Of a DNA stretch of 64,000 nt, positions 12,661 through 23,019 are shown piece by piece. Within the stretch, counting starts at the first letter, position 1; every line of letters starts with the position of its first letter. Both the position numbers and the translations under genes were made by a program. The notes below the pieces were generated by a model. It made no database searches, was not told the DNA's origin, and was given only the letters and a program-made list of their open reading frames with translations. Origin of the DNA: Kalaharituber pfeilii (Eukaryota > Ascomycota > Pezizomycetes > Pezizales > Pezizaceae); assembly GCA_015179045.1 (NCBI GenBank), contig WHUZ01000009.1:248001-312000 (forward strand), written 5' to 3'.

Positions 12661-14137
12661 GCCGCTCAAGCAGCTGGACATATGGCTGTACGAGAGACTG
12701 GATATATCACTGCTCGAGCAGCTGGATTAGTCTCAGCTCATTAGTTGGACGGCAGAGGGATAAGAAGAGCAAGAGCGAGCGCAATTACTATCAAATTGTG
12801 AGCGAAGCGGCAGTGGGTAGGAAGGCTAAGAGTGATTGGAAATTATGCTCAAGTCATGAACTAAACGGCAAAGGTAAGACTGCAGAGGAAGGCAGAATTT
12901 CTCCTTAGCTCTGATAGATTGTCAAGGCTTCGAGCAGTCAATATGAGGCTGATCGAGAAGCTAAATATCCAGCTGGCAGTGAGGCATTAACCTTTGAACT
13001 GCTGGGCTAGAGGCAAGAGATGACAAGAGAAGGCCTTGAGATGAAAATGAGCCTATGTCAACATTATAGCAGCTGCAGAGGGTGATAGGTGATATGAATG
13101 GTAGTGATAAGGTGTTGGAGTAGAGTAGTTGCTTAGATAATGTTGATGGACACAGTGTTGTGGTGACCATGGTGCCGATGGAAGAAAAAGAAATTTAAGG
13201 CCGAACGCGGCAAGGTGTGGTACTCAGCAGTAGGGGGCGGTTGAATACTCTATATAAATTAGACCATGGGTTCACGTGCAGACAGACATCAGATAGGACA
13301 TCGTATCAGATAGGGCAATTGACTAACTCTTTTATGACCTTTCTCTTGACACTTGACCATTGAAACTACCTGTGAACTTCGCTCCGCCTGCTCTAGATTC
13401 GGGCACCCCTGTGCGAGACAGCGGATGCTGTTGAGCCTACGTTACAACAGTTGTACATTCGACTGTAGTGGAGGAATACTGTATAGGCTAAGTGTGCAAG
13501 TATCCAAATAGGAATACGACTAAGCGCTGAGGGTGCGGGTCTTAGTTCTATCAGCTTTTCCCCTCTTGGCGTCACACCCCGTGGTAGTTGTATGGACCCC
13601 CGAGCGAAGCGAGTGGAGGACCCTCAGTAGCATGCGTGCAAGCGGCTGAAAAAGCATGTTCAAACTAGCCCAGAAAAACCCTCGCACTCGTGAGGGCACT
13701 CGACAGGGGGTCAAAAGTGAAGTAGGTATGACTTTTTGTCAAAGTCTTCAGAACTTTTGTATGGGGGTTTCACACAAAAATACGCCAAACGTAATTTTTC
13801 TCTGCATACAAGTTAATAAATTGTTGCATAATTCCATTTGACTACCATAACCGCAAAGCTGATCTTGCACACTTCTAACTAATGACAGGAGTCTTTGTTT
13901 TATCAGTTTATCCCACCCTTCTTGAAGCTTTTCCACTTCATTTGTACATTCATTATGTAAGGTAATAATTCAGACTCAAGTAGTTTCTCGATTGTGCATT
14001 TCATGACCGAAATCTTTGCGTGCCAAGCCCAGAATTTCATTTTACTATTTTATGAGGCTTCAACGGGTGATTCGAGGCTATGACTGGGAATTGGAGTTGT
14101 GTGAGTTGGCTCAAAACAAACATCAAGAATGTAGCTA

Positions 14138-14243
14138 CTTTTGTAACGAAATAAGCTCTGATTTCTTATTTCGTTACGAAAAGCCGTCACGCAGAGTTTT
14201 GTGACAACGTGACTCTTTGGCAGGTCACGATAATTCTGCGTAA
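14138..14243. repeat. Cluster of nested inverted repeats
   Basis: Arms at 14138-14155 and 14165-14183 pair over about 18 bp with one bulged base and a 9-nt loop. A second pair, 14186-14205 and 14223-14243, is inverted with a few mismatches. The loop region also holds a CGTGAC/GTCACG pair. This resembles the remains of a foldback element. Confidence 0.55.
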
Positions 14244-14392
14244 CAATACGCAAGGGATAGGGGTATGCAACCGATTTTTAGCTAACAACAGAGTTATGCA
14301 ATGGGTTCTTTAACCTAGAACAGTAATTTTTGGACAGCTAGTGCATATGCATAACACGTATTAAATCTACCAGCATACTATCATAGGTCGTT

Positions 14393-14450
14393 TCAAAAGT
14401 ATCCGGACACCTGACTAATGCATATCATGCGATATGCAGAATGCAGTATG
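14393..14450 (+). repeat. Transposon-end-like fragment, copy 1
   Basis: It contains AAAAGTATCCGGACACCTGA followed by CTAATGCATATCATGC. Related sequence occurs near 15067, 16297 and 22516. The AGTATCCGGACACC style is typical of terminal repeats of Tc1-like elements. No matching inverted end or transposase was found adjoining it. Confidence 0.4.
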
Positions 14451-14699
14451 TACTAATTTTGTTATTGTTTTACGTCCCGACGGTGCCTGGCTATTGCACT
14501 TTTCTGTCCTACTTCTGGATACCCAGTACTTGACAGCCCTCTGCGTTCTATACCACTACCTTACCATACTCCACAGCACACCTGCTGAACACAACCTGAA
14601 CTTCCATCTATGATATAATGGCAAGATGTACCAATGCAGGCTGGGGATATAACTATGCAGCATAATACTATAATGTAACTACATAATAACTGTGTGGAT

Positions 14700-15002
14700 A
14701 GCTGTCTGGAACAGGTACAAAACAGTTGTCAAACAGGTGTGAAATGACTGTCAAAATAGCTTCCGATTGACCATCAAAAGGTTGCTGAAATGACTGCCGA
14801 AAAGGCTGCTGCAAAGCCGCTACTGAAATTTTCGTCAAAACATCTTCTGAAATGACCGTTGAGACTGCTACTGAAATTGCTGAAAAAAACTGCTGCTGCA
14901 TAGCTGTCAAAATAGTTGTCGAGATGATTGTCAAAATAGCTATTCGCACTTGTATAAACGCTATCAAAATGGTTCCCAGAATAGAATCCAAAACAGCAGC
15001 CA
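14700..15002. repeat. Degenerate short-period repeat (about 12 nt)
   Basis: Variants of GCTGTCAAAATA / CTGAAATGACTG follow each other for about 300 bp. The repeat leaves long open frames on both strands (111 codons minus, 90 codons plus). Their low-complexity translations argue for repeat DNA rather than genes. Confidence 0.5.
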
Positions 15003-15065
15003 TGACAGCAGGCGTGATTGTACCGATGGCCGCAGCTCCAGAGCTAGGTTCAACTACTAGCCGAA

Positions 15066-15115
15066 AAATAAATATCCGGACAGGGGATCAATGCATATTA
15101 TGCGCCATGCAGTAT
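15066..15115 (+). repeat. Transposon-end-like fragment, copy 2
   Basis: It reads ATATCCGGACAGGGG then ATCAATGCATATTATGCGCC. It shares the CCGGACA core and the TATTATGC block with the fragments at 14393 and 16297. Confidence 0.4.
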
Positions 15116-16276
15116 TTGGCATAAACTAGCATATTTTCAGTTGGCTGTGGATGTCCATGAGACCAGTCCAAATTTCGTGATAGCGTCCAATTTTTATTAT
15201 GTCAGAAGTATCCGACAGCTGACCTAATGAAATTCACCTGACAGCTGACATGGTGAATTTGAGTCTTTCTTCCCTAGCATAACCACAAGTACAAGGTCTC
15301 TATACATAGTAATAATATTACAAGGATGGCAAGCAAAAAAGGTAAGTAAAGACTCAGTTATCATAGTAAGGAAGATACCTAATATTCTCATAGGTCCTGA
15401 AATAATTCAGCAGCTATTGTGGCATTAAGTCATTTGCATATACAGTACTGAATATCGTGAGCAAGCCACTGTCAATAAGAGCGATCTCAAAAATAGTTGA
15501 AAAAATATCGAAATCGACATGTAGGTACTGTTCTAAGAGTTTCACACATGTGTACTAAGTTAACTACAAATCTTGAAGCCGTGAGAGGTGCAAATGAAAG
15601 TATCACCACCAGAGGTAGAATACTGCTATTTTATTTCACTACTATTGTAGTGCTGTTCGAATGCTGGTGGTGGGAATAATCATATAGCATGATGCCCATA
15701 TGTACTGTATGTAAAAGTCATAAACAAGTGGATATGTAGTAGTCTCGTAACCAGACGCTGACTAGATATGTAGATCATTTCCGTATAGTGATTCTCCTAA
15801 TATCAATTTGGCAATCTTGGCATGTAACACTTCAAAATCCTTACATATAAAGTACTCGTACAAAGTTTTCAACTTCAAATTTCTCAACAATGCCTTCATA
15901 TTTCTTGAATCTGAAAATGAAGAGTTGTAGAGCGAATAAAATAGTACATATTCTCGGCCTTTAGATAACCAGATGTGGTTTATTGATGAAATATAATTTC
16001 CAATTTGAGTCCGTAATTTTGGGTTGCAGGGGTCCATCCTAAATGCGCCCCACCATACAGATGTCCCCAACGGCCTCGCGACCCTGAGGCTGCAGCGAGG
16101 TGGATCAGACCGTAGGTGCTCCCTAGAGAGACCCGATACATCGTGAAGGGGGGCCTGGCGTATAGGGGGCTGTGGCATGAGTGGGGCTGTGGTTGAAGGT
16201 GTGGTTGAGGGGGTGGTTGCCGCCGAGAGAGTCGAAAAGGATGAGAGCTGACAAAGAAAGAGCTACTGTACTCGAG

Positions 16277-16360
16277 TACTAGCCAGTGAAATATGCATTC
16301 AGACAGGGGTACTTATGCACATTATGTGCTATGTCCGAATACATATTTCACTAGCTAGTA
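16277..16360. mobile_element. 84-bp foldback (MITE-like) element
   Basis: The first 24 bp (16277-16300) and the last 24 bp (16337-16360) are inverted repeats with only 2 mismatches, beginning TACTAG and ending CTAGTA. The 36-bp centre contains the near-palindrome GCACATTATGTGC and resembles the fragment at 15066-15115. No clear target duplication is visible. A non-autonomous DNA element or hairpin relic is the likely identity. Confidence 0.6.
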
Positions 16361-17939
16361 GCGAACCAATTAAGCCACCGTGATGTGCGTTTTTGTGGCG
16401 AAGGAACAGTCCAAATAGTGTTATGAGGCCGAGATACTCAGCTTTCACATGATTTTTGACGGTTTAGTAAGCTACTGACCCCCTTTGAAAACCAGAAAAA
16501 TAACAAGAAAAAAAAAAGTTCGAGGCACTTCACATATCGCAATTGACCCTGCATATACTTCGTTTAAATATATTGAGACCCTCGATCCGGTGAAATTTTT
16601 TCAACGCAGGGATAAGGAACTTTCCTGTTCTCGTGCTGGAACTTTTCCACAATTCATGACCGAACACTGGTTTAGATTGGAAACGTTGAGGCTCCAAAAA
16701 GAATTTACGCCTTTTGCAATATGCAAGAAGTGCTCTGTATGGTGTACATCGTCCAGTAGGCTACCTCCAAGTACACAGCTGCAGGGGTGGACGCTGACGA
16801 AAAATTTCTGCTGTTGCAGTTGTACTCGAGTACTTGACACCAAGGAGGGATTTTTCGCATTGTGTGGCACCATGTAAACTTTGTGTCGCTTCGTGGGCTT
16901 CATGAAGCCCGTGAAACCCATGGAGCGAAAAGCCCTTGCATATGGCAAGTTGGAAACTCCAGCCAACTTTCTACAGGGAAAATGCCTACGTACAGAATTG
17001 CTAGAAGTACTCTCTTACGCAAAGCATACTCGAATATGCTCTCGTACCCAGACTCGAATACGGCACCTCTTCTTTCGTTTGGCAAACATAGTGATCCGTA
17101 GGAATGGTGTCGATAATTCGCTTCCATAAATTCTTCAATCTTCTTTCTCTGTCTGAAGCATTACAATTGCCGTTGATTGGCTTTAACAGTGCGAGGTATG
17201 TTAACTTGAAGTAATTCATGCTCTCCTGGCACAAAGTGATGACGGGTCGCGGGCGAGGTGGAGTAGCTTAGTCAGCCACTAAGCAGTAGTCTTGTTCCAT
17301 AAGGTAGACCTCAATTGCGGCTACCATCTATCCACCCAGACTATCCACCACTGGGGCACTTCGAAGTGTCCATATTGCTTAATGAGCAGGAAATTTGCGC
17401 CATGCCAGCTCTTGAACGCCACACCACCAGTAACCTATTGGACCGTGGTCAGTCGTTGCTTGTAGACTCGGAGATTTTCCGCGGGCAATTGATGCTCACG
17501 GCGGGCTGAAGACCCTTGCGATGGGCAACGAGTCCCGCGCGGGTTCTCAGCAATATCCCCGGCACGTTGTAGCGCGATAGGTGCCTGCTCTACTTTGCCT
17601 ACTTGAGGAAACTGGACGGATACCTGGCTTGCAACGGCCTTAAATGTTCGAGACTTCTGGGCGCCCAAGATGGATATGGTTGCCCTTGCTGGCTGAGCTG
17701 CGTCCACACGTCCGTAGTCCGCAGTGTCCAGTGCCTTTCGGCGGTTGCTCGGGGCGGACCGGAACATGCGCAGGGCCACGCCTTACGAGGTGCGGCCCTG
17801 CCATGGCTTTCGCTGGCTGGCTGTGCCTTATTGCCGCTAAATTCGGGCACGAGACTCGTTAGCACTACTAAATTCATGTTTCCGGAAATCAGATTAAATT
17901 TTTTTCTCGCACCCGCGCTAAGGTTGCAACCGCACCCTC

Positions 17940-18120
17940 AAAACCCACATCGCCCCAACTCTTTTCTCTTCCTTTTCTTTCTCTTCTTGACCCAGACTCC
18001 CTACTTCATAATCCCCCCCTCCCCCCTCATTCACATTTCGGTTGTCATTTTCGACATCTTACAGTGTTTTTGTTTCTTCGTCAGTTTGTTTTTCTAAAAA
18101 AAATCTCCCCTCTCCCGTAT
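17940..18120 (+). promoter_or_regulatory. Pyrimidine-rich core promoter / leader of the ADP/ATP carrier gene
   Basis: Long C/T tracts (TCTTTTCTCTTCC-like, then CCCCCCCTCCCCCCTC) run up to the start codon at 18125. Such tracts are typical just upstream of strongly expressed genes in filamentous fungi. No clear TATA box was seen. The transcription start was not located. Confidence 0.45.
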
Positions 18121-18124
18121 CAAA

Positions 18125-19728
18125 ATGCCGGAGTCTGTAAGTTGACCCCCTCCCTCTATAGCTATCCCCCCCCCCCCCCCCCCTCCACCCACCCCCAACT
18201 GTCTGCCAATTGGCGAAGTAAAAGCCCTTTGACGGTAGAGAGTGTGCGAAGATTGCATTTCTTCCGCTCAATGACAATGCCATTGCCGATATCCTTTGAT
18301 CAGGCTGATGGTATGCACGAGCGTTGGAAGGCTCCGTTGGCGCACACAGATATCATCATAATGTGGTGAGATGGATTGCTAATACCTTGTCCCCACAGTC
18401 CTTCCTCCTCGACTTCTTGAGTATGCTACCCCTATCCCTCTCTGGATACTAGGACTACACAGCGTAAATGTTGTTTGTGGATTCCAACATTGCTAATACA
18501 TTACGCAGTGGGCGGTGTGTCCGCTGCTGTCTCTAAGACTGCTGCCGCCCCCATCGAGCGTGTCAAGCTTCTCATCCAGAACCAGGTTTGTCAATCCTCC
18601 ACCCAGTATCATCTTTACATCCCCTTCTGGAGTCAAGCATCAACATCTTGCAAAGTTTGTTGGCAAGATTTGCGAACGGGCGCTTGACCTTGCGAACTCA
18701 TATATCACGTGATTTGGTTTACTGACGACCCGAAATACAGGATGAGATGATCAAGGCAGGCCGTCTTGACCGCAAGTACCATGGTATCACGGACTGCTTC
18801 AAGCGAACCATTGCCGATGAGGGTATGTGAACGTAGATCGATAAGTTAGGAGATTTTGGCGACTAAGTTTTGCTCATATAGGAACTGTCTCTCTTTGGAG
18901 AGGTAACACTGCCAACGTCATTCGTTACTTCCCAACTCAGGCGTTGAACTTTGCGTTCCGTGACAAGTTCAAGAAGATGTTCGGTTACAAGAAGGATAGG
19001 GATGGATATGCCAAGTGGATGGCTGGCAACTTGGCTTCTGGTGGTGCTGCTGGTGCTACCTCCCTCCTCTTCGTCTACTCCTTGGACTATGCCCGTACCC
19101 GTCTTGCCAATGATGCCAAGTCCGCAAAGAAGGGTGGTGAGCGTCAGTTCAATGGTCTCATTGATGTCTACAAGAAGACCCTGGCTTCCGATGGTATTAC
19201 CGGATTGTAAGTTCGACCAGCCGACTTAGAACTGTTACACAATATACACCATTGCTAATCTGTTTGTGCAGGTACCGTGGTTTTGGACCCTCTGTCCTTG
19301 GTATCATCGTCTACCGTGGTTTGTACTTCGGTATGTACGACTCGATCAAGCCCGTCGTCCTCGTCGGTCCCCTGGAGGGTAACTTCTTGGCCTCCTTCCT
19401 CCTCGGTTGGTGTGTCACCACTGGTGCTGGTATCGCATCCTATCCTCTCGATACCGTCCGTCGTCGTATGATGATGACCTCGTAAGTTTTCATCTCTGAA
19501 AAGCTCTCAAGTCTAGTTGCTAACCATAATAATAGTGGTGAGGCCGTCAAGTATGACTCTTCTTTCCACGCCTTCAGGACCATCATTGCCCAGGAGGGTG
19601 TCAGGTCCCTCTTCAAGGGTGCTGGTGCTAACATTCTCCGTGGTGTTGCTGGTGCTGGTGTCCTGTCCATCTACGACCAAGTGCAACTTCTCCTGTTCGG
19701 AAAGGCCTTCAAGGGTGGATCTGGTTAA
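18125..19728 (+). CDS. aac: Mitochondrial ADP/ATP carrier (adenine nucleotide translocase)
   Basis: This inner-membrane protein exchanges cytosolic ADP for matrix ATP. Seven exons are read: 18125-18136, 18399-18420, 18509-18585, 18741-18822, 18882-19206, 19272-19481 and 19536-19728, giving 306 residues, the usual size. All junctions are GT..AG and keep frame. Three mitochondrial-carrier repeats are visible: [12 protein letters not shown] in the first, [16 protein letters not shown] in the second and [15 protein letters not shown] in the third. The RRRMMM motif is diagnostic of ADP/ATP carriers. The C-terminus is GKAFKGGSG. The first exon encodes only four residues and the second about seven. 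Intron 1 (262 nt) contains a run of 18 C at 18166-18183. Codon choice is visibly biased (GGT, GCT, CGT, AAG), as in highly expressed genes. An AATAAA at about 19816 may help 3' processing. Confidence 0.95.
18166..18183. repeat. Poly(C) run of 18 in intron 1 of the ADP/ATP carrier gene
   Basis: This is an uninterrupted run of 18 C within the first intron, between the donor at 18137 and the acceptor ending at 18398. Its true length may be misread in sequencing. Confidence 0.8.
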
Positions 19729-20392
19729 ATACATACCTTCTCTTTACAACATAGACGTGGGGTTGCGGGGAGCTTTAAAAAAATCTACTAGTGTAATATG
19801 TTTAGGTGGATTCTCAATAAATAGCGAATGGGTTTTGGCTGTTCTGTTCACTATGGTTCTGGTGCTCTTTAATGCGCAGGTTTGCTCATAGAATGATTTG
19901 CAAGAAGGGGAGAATCATATGGGGAGTAAATTGGAGAATTTCATGGCTTGTATGATCGTTCATTCTTATGCACTCTAATGAGCTATTTTCCTTCAGTTAT
20001 GTCTTTTTTCCTTCAGTTTCTGCAGCCGTCCCGACTAGTGATAATAGAGGTAGAACTGATCTCCGCTCACCGTCCTAGTCCTAGATCTGCAGATAATTAT
20101 ACACAATTGGTCGCCGGAAAAATCGCCACCCAAGTGCTTATACCTGTATTCTTCGGTTTGAATACCTCTGCAGCTTCCGCCCACCTTTACCGCCTCCCCT
20201 GCTTAGCGTATGGCCCCCGCATGCAAGTAGCTGCTGTGCAATGTGCCCAGGGTTCTGGGGTCGTTTGTTGCCCCACATTCTCAATCCTCTACTATTTTTT
20301 ATCAGGGACCTGCCGCAGCGAGTCCTGTATCGACCTCACTTCTGCATCTTTAAGTTTGGAGCTTGCTGCAATCCTACTCTTTTCAAACAACC
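19729..20392. other. Spacer between the carrier 3' end and the alcohol dehydrogenase start
   Basis: This 664-bp tandem spacer must hold the carrier's 3' UTR and the dehydrogenase promoter. It contains CTCAATAAATAG near 19812. The open frame of 153 codons starting at 19,948 is not supported by similarity or by codon bias like that of the neighbours. Confidence 0.4.
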
Positions 20393-22096
20393 ATGCCTAC
20401 AGAATCTAAAGGGACTATGAAAGCCGTCGTCTTCCATGGCCCATACAAGATCGCAGTCGAAGAGCGACCTATGCCGGATATCGTCGACGACACAGATGCT
20501 ATTGTCAAAGTGACGTATACGGCACTTTGCGGAAGGTGCGTCAATGCGCATGCACATTAGATATCTTCGTTATTGTCGTTGTGGATGTTTCTTCTGGAGG
20601 GTCAGGTGTTGCAGATGAGCTGATGTCATTTTATGGTTGTGGATGCTAGTGAGCTGCACGTGTTTCGGGGACATCAGCCAAGTGATACGGGGTTTATTAT
20701 GGTAGGTATAATCAGGTTGTGGCCGTGCTTAGGTTTATTTATTACTTCCTTCCGACGAAGAAGGCTTTTTGGTTGGGCAAGGAGGATTTGGAATCTGATT
20801 TAGCGTACGGGATTGAAACAGGGCCACGAATTCACAGGCCATATTATCAAAATCGGCAGTGCTGTGCAGAATTTCACCATTGGAGATAAAGTTGTTTCGC
20901 CGTTTACTACGTCATGGTACGTACCCACCATATCCCGCTCTTACCTCCTTCATGATTGGAACTCTAATCGGCACATCCAAACTGATCCTGCGGCTAATAC
21001 ATATCTACAATTTTATTTTTCTCGGGATGAAATATATAGTGGCAACTGCTTTTACTGCAAACTAGGCTATACCTCACGCTGCGAAAAGGGTTTATTGTTT
21101 GGTTGCTCGAAACTTGATGGCGGGCAGGCGGAGTATGTGAGAGTGCCGTTGGCTGACGGGACGCTGTTAAAGACGCCGGAGGGCATTCCGGAGGAGACAG
21201 TGGTGAGTGGAACAATTTCGCAGATGGTATTGGAAGGGAGACGAGACGTTGCGATATGTGCTGATGACATACAATTGTGTGGATGGGTGCATGTGGGGTT
21301 GTAGGTTTTAATGGCAGATATTGTAAGTTCCATCTTTTCACTCTCTTTTTATAGTCGCACGGTCGATGGTCGCGCAAGCAGCACTAACCTTTTTATATAC
21401 TTATCGAGAGCTAACAGTTTGTCTCTCTAGTTCCCAACGTGAGCATCATCACCTTACAGATCCATCTTTACTCCTTATACTAACCAAACTTACAGAGGCT
21501 ACTTTGCCGCCTCTAATGCCTTCCAGCACATTCCCTCCCTTCTCCATCCCACAGCGACCATTGCTCTCATCGGCTGCGGCCCCGTCGGCCTCTGCGCCCT
21601 GATTTCCGCTCTCTCCTTCCGCCCGAAGAAGATCTTCGCCATCGACTGCGTCCCCTCCCGCCTCTCCATCGCCCGCTCCTTAGGCGCCGAACCACTCAAC
21701 TTCGCTGCTCTCACCCCTGAGGCCCTCCGTGCCCACGTTCTTGAAGCCACTGACGGCCGCGGCGTGGACGCAGTAATGGAAGTGGTGGGAAACGCCGGAG
21801 CGTTGAGAACGGCATACGAGCTAATCAGGCCTTTTGGCATGATCAGTTCTGTAGGCGTGCACAACGGTGAAATTCCGATTTCGGGGGCGGAGATGTTTGC
21901 AAAGAATGTGAGGGTGCAGTTTGGGAGGTGTCCGGTCAGGGCGATGTTCCCGAAGTCGTTAGAGCTGTTGAAGGAGAAGCATGGGCTGCTGGGGTTCATG
22001 GCAGATAAGATCATGCCGTTGACGGAGGCGGAGGAGGGGTACGAGTTGTTTGATAAAATGATGGTGCAGAAGGTGATTTTCAACGTGGATAAGTAA
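20393..22096 (+). CDS. Zinc-dependent medium-chain alcohol dehydrogenase
   Basis: This is an MDR-family NAD(P)-dependent oxidoreductase acting on an alcohol or aldehyde; the substrate cannot be told. Exons: 20393-20535, 20650-20701, 20822-20916, 21040-21202, 21305-21322, 21431-21438 and 21496-22096, giving 359 residues. Catalytic zinc residues are C46 (TALCGSELH) and H67-E68 (GHEF), with D156 in MADIFPTGY as the likely further ligand. The structural zinc site is C97, C100, C103 and C111. The nucleotide-binding motif GCGPVGL is at 186-192. Exon 5 has 18 nt and exon 6 only 8 nt; both are required to produce the conserved MADIFPTGYFAASNAF segment. ATG 20393 is chosen because MKAVVFHG follows shortly after it. 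Glutathione-independent formaldehyde dehydrogenase-like members are among the relatives, so that role is possible but unproven. Confidence 0.92.
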
Positions 22097-22912
22097 TATA
22101 TGTATGGCCCCTAGTGGGGATTTGTGAAGATGTATCCAGGAACTTAAGTCATCGTTTTGTTATAAATAAGGAAGAGGGAAGCTTGCGTTGGGAAGGCCAG
22201 AAATGGCTTTTTATGCCCACATTTTTTATTTTCCAGGAAGGTATATTACCATCACTACCGTCATCATCAATTTTCACAGAGATGGGATTTTTACGCGGGA
22301 ATGAGCTTAGTTCGCGATGTGTTGTGAAAAATTACCGGATTTGGATGTAACTAGGTGATGGATTACGTACACGCCTTAAAGCTATTTACCCTGAATCCTT
22401 TTGACGCACCTCGAGGACTAAACACAGCCGCCATCTTGATTGGGCGCGATAAGCGTAAATACGAGACTATCGAAGCTATAGAAACGTTGAATAAGTTACA
22501 TAATACTAGCTACTTAGTCTCAAAAGTATTCAGACGCCTGACTAATCCTATTATGCACTATATTAGTCAGAATGACAATGACAATAAAAAATGATGTTAG
22601 CATTTTTATACACTGCATTCGTATACCTATCAGATTTTGAAATTTGTAAGTTTCCATAACCCCGGTCGGCCATCTTTTTTTTCCTTGGCTCATGTTGGTT
22701 TCTTCGTAAATAATTAAAACTTGAAAAAGGTGTGAAGAGAAAGATATTAAGTTAGGGTACAAAGTAAAAAGAACAAAACCTGAAAAAGTAGGGAAAAAAA
22801 AAAAAAAAAAGTAAATAAATAAGTAAATAAAACAAAAATCCATACACCCCACGCCGTACCCTTTTACAACGTAGCAATAAGAAAAACACCACAATACAAA
22901 ATTTTTTTTACG

Positions 22913-22946
<34 letters not shown>

Positions 22947-23019
22947 GAAAACCTCTCATATACCGTTCTTCTAACGTTCCCTTCTCTCCCATTCACCCCT
23001 CTCCTTCACCAGAAAGCTC
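22097..23019. other. Convergent 3' spacer with poly(A) tracts and a transposon-end fragment
   Basis: This lies between the dehydrogenase and the minus-strand orphan gene. Poly(A) runs are at about 22796-22810 and about 22914-22943. The segment 22516-22570 resembles the Tc1-like ends seen at 14.4-16.3 kb (AAAAGTATTCAGACGCCTGA then CTAAT..TATTATGC). No gene was recognised. Confidence 0.55.
22516..22570 (+). repeat. Transposon-end-like fragment, copy 4
   Basis: It contains CTCAAAAGTATTCAGACGCC followed by TGACTAATCCTATTATGC. It matches the 14393 fragment closely apart from a few substitutions. It stands alone, without a partner end. Confidence 0.4.

Larger units (their letters stand above)
7571..18124. 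other. Gene-poor 10.5-kb stretch with transposon debris and short repeats
   Basis: No conserved host gene was recognised. Open frames reach at most 164 codons and the longest, at 17,603-18,097, is low-complexity promoter DNA. The stretch holds two Tc1/mariner-like transposase fragments, a roughly 58-bp minisatellite, hairpin clusters, an 84-bp foldback element and several fragments sharing a transposon-end-like motif; these are listed separately. Its right end is the promoter of the ADP/ATP carrier. Confidence 0.55.

Noticed and set aside
13748..13936. Possible transposase tail on the minus strand (LQEGWDKLIKQRLLSLVRSV)
   Set aside because: Only a vague W..LI..S spacing resembles Tc1/mariner, and the MPRR and GGHTK signatures are missing.
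17603..18097. 164-codon plus-strand open frame upstream of the carrier
   Set aside because: It ends in translated pyrimidine tracts of the carrier promoter (runs of F, L and P) and has no family resemblance.
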